DNA of 64,000 nt from Campylobacter sp. (GTDB taxonomy: Bacteria > Campylobacterota > Campylobacteria > Campylobacterales > Campylobacteraceae). How positions within the stretch are numbered: position 1 is the stretch's first letter; the number at the start of each line of letters is the position of its first letter. A program made the position numbers and the translations under genes. Below are positions 44,761-53,015 of this stretch, piece after piece. Location of the stretch: the NCBI RefSeq assembly GCF_020024835.1, contig NZ_JAHHTD010000004.1:1-64000 (forward strand), in the 5' to 3' direction. Below the pieces are notes generated by a model, which was not told the origin of the DNA, made no database searches, and worked only from the letters and a program-made list of their open reading frames with translations.

Positions 44761-45772
44761 GTTCTTCAATAATTTCAGGACTTCCTTGTCTTGCATAGTA
44801 TCTAGAAAATTTTGCAATTATATCTTTTAAAAAAGGATAAGATATTGAGGCTACTCTAACATAATCAGAAATTTCTTCTTTTTTTACTGATATTAAACCT
44901 TGAAAACATATACTAGGTTTTAAAATTTCTTTATCTTTATTGTCAACTTCAAATATTTTTGCAAAGTTTTTAATAGGATAAAAACGTTCTGGTATCATTT
45001 TCTTATTATTGTCGTTGTAATTTATTATTCTTGCTAAAATATAATAATCGTTTTTATCATTTACTATATCACAAGATGGAGTTAAAATAATAAAAAAATC
45101 ATCATTCTTTTTTACAATATCACCGGTATGATGTTTATCTTTAATAAAAGGATAAATATACATTTCACCTGGATGATATTTATTAAAATATTTTTCACCA
45201 GAATTATTAACATATAATTTTTCATTTAAACAAGCTGTAGTATGTCTTAATAAAATAAGATCAATCTCATCAATAGCGTATTGCTCCCAATATGGAAGAT
45301 TTTTACTCATATGGTCCCAGAAAAATTTTACTATCTGCCGTTCTAAAAAACCATTGTTTTTTGAAAAAAAACGGACCAACTTAGATTGCATTTGTTTTTT
45401 TATTTCATCAAGTAAACTCATATCATCTCTATTTAACACTTTAACCATTGGTCTTATCAGCTCACTATCAAAATCAGCAGGTTTACCTGTTGCAATAAAT
45501 ATTGGAATACTATAACGCTCTAAAATATATTTTGTTATATCCTCACCATTAGATTCGCTTCCCAAATCTAAATCAATTACTGCAATATCAATTCTAATTT
45601 CATCTAATATATCTAGTGCTTTTTCATATGTAAGTGCTTTATATGCTTTATATTGCATTGATTCTTCTTGCAAACTATCATTTTCTACTTTAATACCTTC
45701 TTCATAACTATCAAGAGTTTCTTGATTATCATCAACGAAAAGAATTCTTATAGTTTTAACTTGTTCATTCAT
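44753..45772 (-). CDS. Response regulator with unknown C-terminal domain
   Basis: A 339-residue protein. The N-terminal receiver domain (1-125) has all key residues: Asp14-Asp15, phospho-acceptor Asp67 in AVIDLDLG, Thr95 in FIATGKP and Lys111. The C-terminal 200 residues lack a helix-turn-helix; they contain a HTGDIVKK...FFIILTPSCDIV segment and an ICFQGLIS strand that I cannot assign. I start at ATG 45772, which overlaps the sensor stop by 8 bp (ATGAATGA); a start at 45814 would add 14 residues lying within the sensor gene. It is probably the output partner of the dual-GHKL sensor. Confidence 0.82.
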   Translation of the reverse strand: MNEQVKTIRILFVDDNQETLDSYEEGIKVENDSLQEESMQYKAYKALTYEKALDILDEIRIDIAVIDLDLGSESNGEDITKYILERYSIPIFIATGKPADFDSELIRPMVKVLNRDDMSLLDEIKKQMQSKLVRFFSKNNGFLERQIVKFFWDHMSKNLPYWEQYAIDEIDLILLRHTTACLNEKLYVNNSGEKYFNKYHPGEMYIYPFIKDKHHTGDIVKKNDDFFIILTPSCDIVNDKNDYYILARIINYNDNNKKMIPERFYPIKNFAKIFEVDNKDKEILKPSICFQGLISVKKEEISDYVRVASISYPFLKDIIAKFSRYYARQGSPEIIEELK

Positions 45773-47963
45773 TCTGAGTATCCTTAAAACATATTTTAAA
45801 ATAAACCCCTTCATCGGCTCTTATATATTTTATTTCTCCATCATTCCTACTTACAGCTTGTCCTACTATAGTTAATCCTATACCAGTTCCACCTTCTGGT
45901 TTTGTACTAAAACCGGGGTCAAATATTAAATTAACATGTTCTTTTTTTACTCCCATACCATTGTCTTTATAATCAATATAGAAATAATTATTATCCCTAT
46001 AAATAGAAATAGTAATTTTCTTTTGTATTTGTTTAGTTGTTTGAAACCAATATAAAGAATTTTCTATCAGATTAGAATATATAATATATAAATCTTCATC
46101 TCTTCCGTAAATAAATAGTTCTTTATTTTTACATTGAATCTCAAAATCTATATTTTCTCTTTTTAAAATTTCTTTAAATAACTTATAATTATTTAAAGCA
46201 TTTTGATAAAGATTAACTTCTTTTCTTCTACTCAACCTTGTAATCATTAAAGGATCTAAACGCTTAAACAAATTAGATAATTTTTCAAGTTGAGATAAGC
46301 TATCTTCATTATATTTTTTTATATCTTGCCCTATATTTTCATTTTTAGTTTTTATAAAATTTTGTAAAGATTTTTTTAGATTATTAAGTTTAAGTCCTAT
46401 AATTTGCATAGGCTTTCTTCCCTCATGAAGCACATACAAAACTAGCTTTCCAAGAGCAGCATGAGCTTCATACATAGCTAAAACTTCTTCTATGTTTTTC
46501 AAACCATTATTTTTTTTAATCTCTTCTTGTTTTAATTCAAATTGAACTTTTTCAATAATATGCGTATCTATATTTGCCTTATGGAGAATAACACTTATTT
46601 TATTATTGACATCATCAAAACTAAAAACATCTCGTATGGTATCTTTAATATTATTTGCAACTACTCTTCCTCTTTTAGTGTTTTTCCTAAATTCATATCT
46701 CCTACTTTCAACTTCACTTAAAACCTTTAAAAGTATCTTCTTTAAATTATCATAATTTTTATTTTCTTTTAAACCTTCTCTATCACTTTTCTCGATTAAA
46801 TTAGACTTATTTTCTGATTCAATATTCACAAAACCAGCAACTTGATTAGTGCTAATAGACATTGTTGGATTATTAACTCTTCTTGCATTTAAACCAAGCC
46901 AATCAAAATCATGATCTCCATAAGGTCTTATTCTAAACAAATTCCTATAAATACCTATACCACTAAGATCTTTAATTAGGCTTTTAAATTCACTTTTACC
47001 AAGTTTTTCTTCTTTATCCTTCTGTTTATTTACAAAATTTTGTATGACATCAGAATCAAGATCAAATACCCTTAAATCAATTTCTATATTACCGCAAATA
47101 TTTTTAATATCATCAGGCAACTCGAATTCTATTTTTTCATTAGAATTTTCAAAATTTTTATTTTCATAAAATAAAAGACATTTTCCACTAGAACTTATTT
47201 TTCCTTTAATTCTATAATCATAAGAATCAAGTAGTGGGAATGACTCAATTTTCTCGTTTTGATCTTTTATTTTAAATTTTTCTAAACCATTAGTTGAAAA
47301 TCTTATTTCAAAAGTTTCATTACTTTTATTTGTGGGAACTAAAAGTTTTCTTAATTCCTTAAATAGCAAATCGTTTTGAACTTTATTCCAATTTATTTTA
47401 TCTTGATATTGTTGATTAATTTCATCATAATAAACTTCAACACTAGAATATATTTCAATTTTAGTACCACTTTTTAAATTTGTTCTATTACATTCATAGG
47501 GAATATTAATTTCATCAAGAAACTTACCATCATCAAACTGTTTCCAATCAATTTCTATTATAGAAGTCATACTATTTAAATCAGTTGTTGTAATTCTCAA
47601 AAAGTTACCTAATATCGCAGAAGCATATCTACCTATACCTTTTTTACCTTGAACAACTCTTTTCTTTTTAAAAGAATACTGCTTATTAACTTTATAAGAT
47701 GTAGCTGGAACCATCCAAGTATTTTTAATAGTTTCAAGAGACATTCCCTCTCCATCATCTTCAATAGTAAATTTTAAAAATTCTTGCTTTTTATCATACA
47801 CATATTCATTAGTTAATTCTATAGAAATTGTAACTATTTCAGAATCAGCATCATAACTATTTTTAATTAATTCTACTACAGCAGCATATGGATTTTTAAT
47901 TAAATCCTCTCCAATTGTTTTAATAAGTCTAGCTTCAGGTCTAATTTTTAATTCTTTTTTCAT
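45765..47963 (-). CDS. Dual GHKL ATPase / histidine-kinase-like sensor
   Basis: A 732-residue soluble protein without membrane spans. The N-terminus is an Hsp90/MORC-like GHKL ATPase: N-box AAVVELIKNSYDADS (27-41), G1 IEDDGEGMS and G2 GKKGIGRYA. A middle region follows, then a DHp-like helix with LYVLHEGRKPMQII. The C-terminal histidine-kinase ATPase has N-box SNLIENSLYWF, DYKDNGMGV and GGTGIGLTIV. The two ATPase modules and the overlapping receiver gene suggest a cytoplasmic sensor signalling to the regulator. The methyltransferase next to it suggests a DNA-related trigger. Confidence 0.85.
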   Translation of the reverse strand: MKKELKIRPEARLIKTIGEDLIKNPYAAVVELIKNSYDADSEIVTISIELTNEYVYDKKQEFLKFTIEDDGEGMSLETIKNTWMVPATSYKVNKQYSFKKKRVVQGKKGIGRYASAILGNFLRITTTDLNSMTSIIEIDWKQFDDGKFLDEINIPYECNRTNLKSGTKIEIYSSVEVYYDEINQQYQDKINWNKVQNDLLFKELRKLLVPTNKSNETFEIRFSTNGLEKFKIKDQNEKIESFPLLDSYDYRIKGKISSSGKCLLFYENKNFENSNEKIEFELPDDIKNICGNIEIDLRVFDLDSDVIQNFVNKQKDKEEKLGKSEFKSLIKDLSGIGIYRNLFRIRPYGDHDFDWLGLNARRVNNPTMSISTNQVAGFVNIESENKSNLIEKSDREGLKENKNYDNLKKILLKVLSEVESRRYEFRKNTKRGRVVANNIKDTIRDVFSFDDVNNKISVILHKANIDTHIIEKVQFELKQEEIKKNNGLKNIEEVLAMYEAHAALGKLVLYVLHEGRKPMQIIGLKLNNLKKSLQNFIKTKNENIGQDIKKYNEDSLSQLEKLSNLFKRLDPLMITRLSRRKEVNLYQNALNNYKLFKEILKRENIDFEIQCKNKELFIYGRDEDLYIIYSNLIENSLYWFQTTKQIQKKITISIYRDNNYFYIDYKDNGMGVKKEHVNLIFDPGFSTKPEGGTGIGLTIVGQAVSRNDGEIKYIRADEGVYFKICFKDTQNE

Positions 47964-48078
47964 ATTAAGTAAACCAATATTTTATAAATAAATAAGATTA
48001 CATATTATACCACGACTAAAAAATTATTTATTAAAATTTTAATAAATTAATCATCATAATTTTTAAATTGAATAAATT

Positions 48079-49646
48079 TCAAAAACAATTAAAATTAATA
48101 TAGTTGCTTTCTATCAATTTTACCTTTTTCAAATATCCATGTTTTAAATCTTTTTGAAGTTTATTAGTGTATTCTTGAATAATTTTTATATTTTTTTCAC
48201 TAAGCAAGGAAATAGCATTTGTGCTTCTATCAAATTTAACTTCTTCCATATTACAGTCTTTAATGTATTTATTAACATTAATTTTTCTGTTGGCATAAAA
48301 CCCTTTTGGTATATCTTTGATTTTGTTTGTATTTAAAAACAAATATTCAAATTTTTTAAATTGCTCAATATCTTCTGAATCCTTTAAAATTTTTTTAACT
48401 TCTTGATTCATAGCATTAAGCCCTTCTCTGTTTTGAGAATTCACCAAAAATCCATCCACATTCATCGTAACTTTTTCTGTTTCCATTGACAAAATTTCTT
48501 TTTTCTCAAAACCTAATTTTCTTAACTCACCATAAAAAATAGATGGATTGGACTTTTGTATTTTTTCTAAAGAATATTCTAAAGATCTTGTTTCTCTTTC
48601 CATCTCATCTTGATTTAAATTAGAATCTTTAACCAATTTCATTTGAGTTTTTATAATATCAATTAATAATTTCTTAGTTTTTGAAATATTTTTTCTATTA
48701 TTATTCTCCTAGTGAATTTCTTGCATTCTTTTATCAACAAAACTCACATTTAAATTAAACTCATTGGCGATGTCTAAAACATTTTTTTTAAAACTATCTT
48801 CTCCTGTGATATTAAGCTTATTCCCAAATCTTTCAATTGCCATAAGTAAAGAATTTAAAAGAAATTCTTTATCATCTTTGCCATTTTGGATTAAAGATAC
48901 TTTCAACATATCTCCTTTATCTATAGCTTTATTAAAGCCATTTTTATATACAGGATAGCCTTCCTTTGTTATAAAATCTACATTATCAAAGATCTTAGCT
49001 TTTTCCTCCATTGAAGATAGCGTGTTTTCATTTTCATTAATTTTTATTTTAGATCTTCTCAAGGCTTTAACCACTTCTTCATTCCCCATCATAGCCTCTT
49101 TAATTAAAAAATCTCGATAAGACACTCTTTTATATTTTTGATAAAGCTCTTTTTGTTTATTTTTAAAAATCATTCTTTGATTTTTAACATGTGAAAAAGC
49201 ACTTTTATTAAATTTCATAGAAGGTATTGAAGTTTTAAATTCATTGTGTCTAATCTTTAACATTCTAAGTTCTTTGTCAAGCTTGGATTTTTTCTCATTT
49301 TCAATTCTTAAATACTTCTCCCATAATGCCTTAGAAGTTTCTTTATTAGGGCGTTGGTATTGTTCTTTTATTTTTTCTTTTTCTCCATTAATATTTTGAA
49401 CATTTTCTTTCATTTGTGGTATTTAATTGTTGAGTATTAATTATTTCAGCAATATTATCATCTTGATTATCAAAAGAACAATTTGTAAAAAAATATGCTT
49501 TCACTTTATCCATTTGATTTTTTTTATCAAGCATATAATCTACCAAAACTTTTACATGATTATTATCTTTATCTAAAATATAGTCTGATAGCTTTTTAAA
49601 ACTAGATTTACTTTGTTTTTTTTGATGGTATTTTCTTAACTATCAT
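48079..49646 (-). pseudogene. Broken MOB-P (TraI/MobA-type) relaxase
   Basis: From ATG 49646 the sequence starts MIVKKIPSKKTK, the classic relaxase N-terminus, then frameshifts. Pieces in shifted frames read SFKKLSDYIL and DNIAEIINTQQLNT. The central part with the HUH metal site is absent. The frame 48709-49413 resembles the relaxase C-terminal region (SHVKNQRMIFKNKQKELY, YRDFLIKEAMMGNEEVVKAL). A TAG at 48709-48711 separates it from a same-frame stretch ending at 48079. So it carries at least two frameshifts, a deletion and an amber stop, and DNA nicking is lost. Confidence 0.75.
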
Positions 49647-49876
49647 TTTATAATCTCTCTAACTTTTTGCTTTAACAATTCTTGTAAATCTAAAATTTGA
49701 TCTACAATATCATCTATATCCTGATAAGATTTTGTTTTAGAAAAAGATGTTTTTTGTTCTTCATTATTCACTAACCAATATCTTGAAAGTGTTAAACCAT
49801 GATTTTAAGCTTTTTCAACTAAAAAGCTATATTCTTCAAAAGTCAATCTAATATTTACTTGTTTTGTCTTTTTCAT
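49643..49876 (-). pseudogene. MobC/TraJ-like relaxosome accessory gene with one internal stop
   Basis: A 78-codon frame from ATG 49876 starts MKKTKQVNIRLTFEEYSFL, a ribbon-helix-helix pattern, followed by a single TAA at codon 24 (49805-49807) and an intact remainder ending EIIK. Its TGA overlaps the relaxase ATG (ATGA). Order, coupling and fold fit a MobC/TraJ-type oriT-binding protein. One AAA-to-TAA change would explain the stop. Confidence 0.65.
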
Positions 49877-49938
49877 TTTGATGTCCTATTTTAGAGCTTT
49901 AGCGATAAAATTTTGCTTTTGTATAGCAAAGGAAAATA

Positions 49939-50256
49939 ATTAAAAAATGTGAAGCTAAAATTGAATTTTATTCAAACTTAAATTATTTAAAAAAAGAATT
50001 TAAAAATGGTTGCGTGGTATCTAAATTTCTTTATAATAAAGCATTAAAAGAAAAAAACTTTAAAATGACTTATGTGCAATTTAACAAATATTTCAATGAA
50101 ATCTTTAAAAATAAAATTGATAAAAAAGAAACAATACAAGAAAATAATCAATTTCTAACTTTAGAAAACAAAGAACCTATTAAACTAAAAATTAACACAA
50201 AATCAAAAAAGATGATTTGTTATAAAAATAACAATTTAAGGATTAAAAATCTTTAA
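49939..50256 (+). CDS. TraK-like relaxosome protein, start codon uncertain
   Basis: The open frame reads KKCEAKIEFYSNLNYLKKEF then VVSKFLYNKALKEKNFKMTY and QFNKYFNEIF. This resembles IncP TraK-type proteins that bind oriT. It is divergent from the mobC-relaxase remnants, as traK is from traJ-traI. The best ribosome site, AAGGA at 49929, points to ATT at 49939 rather than an ATG, suggesting a lost start codon; GTG 50014 is a shorter alternative of 80 residues. It may therefore be silent. Confidence 0.5.
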   Translation: MKKCEAKIEFYSNLNYLKKEFKNGCVVSKFLYNKALKEKNFKMTYVQFNKYFNEIFKNKIDKKETIQENNQFLTLENKEPIKLKINTKSKKMICYKNNNLRIKNL

Positions 50257-50286
50257 ACAATTGAAATCCTATATAATCATTACTTT

Positions 50287-50411
50287 AATAATGGGTGCGG
50301 GGTGTGCAGTCGCCTAAAGCGACAAACGAAACTTGACCCCGCCCTATTATGGTAAGAATAAGAGACGCTTAGTCTCTTTAAATTTTGCAAATGAGCGTTA
50401 GCGAAATTTGC
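50287..50411. other. GC-rich structured region with nested hairpins
   Basis: An outer stem GCGGGGT (50297-50303) and ACCCCGC (50336-50342), extended by imperfect AATAATGGG/CCCTATTAT, encloses the hairpin GTCGCCTAAAGCGAC (50309-50323). Two more hairpins follow: AGAGACGCTTAGTCTCT (50361-50377) and GCAAAT/ATTTGC (50387-50411). GC content is far above the surroundings. Its place between relaxosome genes and the replication gene fits an origin of transfer, a single-strand origin or a structured RNA; I cannot choose. Confidence 0.55.
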
Positions 50412-50521
50412 TGTATAAAAAAATTTATTTTCAAGAATAGATAAAGAAGGAAAAGACTTGTAAAAAACACTCTCAAACACTTATAAAATAGTTATTTATT
50501 ATGGTTTTTGATTTTCTCATC

Positions 50522-50647
50522 AGTAGGAAAAACTACTCATGAATAGGAAGATTATTTTTAGAAAAATTTATATTTCCAAATAAATTGGGAAAAAAATTAT
50601 TTTTTATTTAAATATGTATCATTCTTTGGGAAAAAATGATATGATAC
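50522..50647 (+). promoter_or_regulatory. Promoter/operator region of the replication gene
   Basis: It holds AGTAGGAAAAACTACT (50522-50537) and a second inverted repeat GTATCAT (50616-50622) / ATGATAC (50641-50647). The right arm overlaps a TATGATAC -10-like box about 30 bp before the GTG start. The layout suggests repression at the promoter, possibly by the initiator itself. Confidence 0.5.
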
Positions 50648-50675
50648 TTTAATTTAGAACTAAAAAAGGTTAAAA

Positions 50676-51509
50676 GTGAGAAAAATAATAGATTTAGAAA
50701 ACAAGCCAGTAACTAGATTATATAGTAAAGTTAAAGAGAGAGTTGATAATAATACAGGAGAAGTTACTACTATTGTAAGTTCTTTTTTGCAAAAAGAAAA
50801 AACTAAAGATGATTTTATTAAGCTTTTTGTAGAAAATATCAATTATATTACCGACAATCTTTCTAATTCTGCTTTAAGAGTAGTGTTAATGATGTTTAAA
50901 AATTTAAATTATCAAAATATTTTTAATTATAATAGTGATTTTGTATCTTATTTTACAAATAAAAAAATTTTAGGAAAATCTAGTGTTTATCGTGCGATTA
51001 AAGAACTTGAGGATAAAAATGTAATTTTTAAAATTACAAAAGAGCAACAAGAAGAATATGATATTATAAGTTCAAATTCATATATTATGAATCCACAAAT
51101 CATTGGAAAAGGTTCTTTTAGAGATTTAAAAAGACTAAGACAAACAATAATAAAAGAATTTGATTTTGAAAAATTAGAAATGATACAAAAAGTAGAAGTA
51201 GAAGGTGAATATGAAGGATTAGAAGAAGTCAAGAAGAATCCTGAAAATTATTATATCAAAGATATTAAACAAATTTCTTCTCCTAATGCCATAGAAAATC
51301 AAATTATTATATCCAAGAAAGAATCTGAAGTAGATAATCAAGCTTTAATTACAAATAATACGCAACCTTCTTTGTTTGATAATAAAGAAGATTTGGGCGA
51401 TTTTTGGAATATGTGTGGTGCTTTAACAGGTGCATATCATCCTACAAAATCAGCTAAAGAACTAAAAAGAGAAAAGCTAGATAAAGATTTAGAAGAAGGT
51501 AGAATATGA
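50676..51509 (+). CDS. Plasmid-type replication initiator (RepL-like winged helix)
   Basis: A 277-residue protein with GTG start (AAGG 7 nt upstream). Residues 40-165 look like a winged-helix replication initiator. NSALRVVLMMFKNLNY, a KILGKSSVYRAIKELEDKNV recognition helix and NPQIIGKGSFRDLKRLR match the RepL-like layout. A flexible linker follows. The last 36 residues, DFWNMCGALTGAYHPTKSAK and the charged tail, resemble an antitoxin tail more than a Rep domain. Its TGA overlaps the PIN gene start by 4 bp. Confidence 0.7.
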   Translation: MRKIIDLENKPVTRLYSKVKERVDNNTGEVTTIVSSFLQKEKTKDDFIKLFVENINYITDNLSNSALRVVLMMFKNLNYQNIFNYNSDFVSYFTNKKILGKSSVYRAIKELEDKNVIFKITKEQQEEYDIISSNSYIMNPQIIGKGSFRDLKRLRQTIIKEFDFEKLEMIQKVEVEGEYEGLEEVKKNPENYYIKDIKQISSPNAIENQIIISKKESEVDNQALITNNTQPSLFDNKEDLGDFWNMCGALTGAYHPTKSAKELKREKLDKDLEEGRI

Positions 51510-51925
51510 AAAAAGTATTTTTAGATACAAATATATTGTTAGATTATTTTAATATTCAAAGAGCTTATCATAATGAAGCTAAACAACTAATATATTTTTT
51601 ACTTACACATAATATTCAAATAGTTTTTTCTGAAGATATGATTTCTACTATTGCATATATATTAAAAAAAGCTGATATAAATATGGTTCAATTTTATAAT
51701 CATATAAGCAAAATAACTCTTGATCCAAAAGTATTAATTTGTTCTTTCTCTGGCTCAGTAATTAGAAGTGCTTGTCAAATGTGTCAATCTGATAATGATG
51801 ATTTTGAAGACTATTTGCAATATTTTTCTGCCGAAAAAGAGGGGTGTTGTGCTATTTATACTATGGATAAAAAATTTCCAAATTTAAAAATACCTATAAA
51901 AAGATATGGTGAGATTAATATTTAA
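51506..51925 (+). CDS. PIN-domain ribonuclease (VapC-like)
   Basis: A 139-residue PIN protein. The acidic site includes Asp7 in FLDTNILLDY, Glu in VFSEDMIS, the Asp cluster DNDDFEDYLQY and Asp in YTMDKKFPN, so the nuclease centre looks intact. VapC toxins cut RNA and need a partner antitoxin. No separate antitoxin gene is present; the gene overlaps the replication gene by 4 bp, so the antitoxin function may reside in the initiator's C-terminus. Confidence 0.85.
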   Translation: MKKVFLDTNILLDYFNIQRAYHNEAKQLIYFLLTHNIQIVFSEDMISTIAYILKKADINMVQFYNHISKITLDPKVLICSFSGSVIRSACQMCQSDNDDFEDYLQYFSAEKEGCCAIYTMDKKFPNLKIPIKRYGEINI

Positions 51926-51932
51926 AACTTCA

Positions 51933-52039
51933 TTTTGTCTCACAAAAAATAAAAAATATGATTTTTCTAGCAAAAAAATCCCTTTTTTCTCTCACATTTT
52001 GAGACAAAACCTAAAAATTATGCTTTTGTCTCACAAAAA
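51933..52039. repeat. Repeated TTTTGTCTCA motif before trbB
   Basis: TTTTGTCTCACAAAA occurs at 51933 and again at 52024, and an inverted version TTTTGAGACAAAA at 51997-52009. The 169-bp spacer between the PIN gene and trbB has no other content. The motif may be an operator of the trb operon or an iteron-like origin element. Confidence 0.6.
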
Positions 52040-52094
52040 TGAAAAAAAATAAACATTCAAATGTTAAAAATGTATCATTTTATTAGAAAAAACA

Positions 52095-53006
52095 TTGACA
52101 ATTATTAAGCGAGAATTTGGTGATATATTAAGTTATTTAGAAGATAAAGACACCATAGAACTCATGTTAAATTCTAATGGCAATCTTTGGCTTGAAAAAC
52201 TTGGTCAAGATATGAAATGTCTTGGTTCTTTTTCTGAAGCAAAAGCAAAATCTATCATTACTGCAGTTTCAAGTCTTTTAGACACAACAATAAATTCTGA
52301 TAATCCTATCTTAGAATGTGAATTGCCTCTTGATGGCTCAAGATTTGAAGCCTTATTACCTCCAATCGTAGCAAAACCTACTTTTACCATAAGAAAAAAA
52401 GCAATAAAAATTTTTACTCTTGATGATTATGTTGATTCTAATATTCTGACACCAAATCAAAAACAAATATTAATAAAAGCAATAAAAGATAGACAAAATA
52501 TTTTAATTGTTGGTGGAACAGGTAGTGGAAAAACTACTTTTTCAAATGCAATTATAGATGGAATTTCAAAAATCACTCCTATTCATAGAATCGTAATCAT
52601 AGAAGATACAGCTGAACTTCAGTGTGCTAGTAAAAATAAAGTCATCTTAAGAGCTACTGAACACGTAGATATGCTTAGGCTTTTAAAGGCAACTATGCGT
52701 CTTCGTCCAGATAGAATCATAGTAGGTGAAACAAGAGGAAAAGAAGCTTTAGATTTATTAAAAGCTTGGAATACCGGTCATCCCGGTGGTATAGCCACAA
52801 TACATGCAAATTCTGCAAAAGGTGGATTAACAAGAATGGAACAATTAATTTCTGAAGCTACTAGTGCAAAAATGAGTAAATTAATTGCTGAAGCTGTTAA
52901 TTTGATAGTTTTTATCTCAAAAACAAAGGAGGGAAGAAAAATACAAGAAATAATTAAAGTTGAAGATTATCGTAATGATGAGTATATCATAAAATCAATG
53001 TTTTAA
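52095..53006 (+). CDS. trbB: TrbB/VirB11-type conjugation ATPase
   Basis: Hexameric traffic ATPase of the conjugative type IV secretion system. The 303 residues contain an N-terminal domain, Walker A VGGTGSGKTTF (near 139-149), the Asp box VIIEDTAELQ, and the VGETRGKEALDLLKAW and GHPGGIATIHAN motifs. The order trbB-trbC-trbD matches IncP-type operons. The start is TTG with only a weak AGAAAA ribosome site. Motifs are intact, but the rest of the secretion system is absent. Confidence 0.9.
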   Translation: MTIIKREFGDILSYLEDKDTIELMLNSNGNLWLEKLGQDMKCLGSFSEAKAKSIITAVSSLLDTTINSDNPILECELPLDGSRFEALLPPIVAKPTFTIRKKAIKIFTLDDYVDSNILTPNQKQILIKAIKDRQNILIVGGTGSGKTTFSNAIIDGISKITPIHRIVIIEDTAELQCASKNKVILRATEHVDMLRLLKATMRLRPDRIIVGETRGKEALDLLKAWNTGHPGGIATIHANSAKGGLTRMEQLISEATSAKMSKLIAEAVNLIVFISKTKEGRKIQEIIKVEDYRNDEYIIKSMF

Positions 53007-53015
53007 GGAGTAAAT

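Noticed and set aside
45772..45814. Longer start for the response regulator at 45814
   Set aside because: The extra 14 residues lie within the sensor gene, are hydrophobic/basic and unlike receiver N-termini. ATG 45772 is in a typical ATGAATGA overlap.
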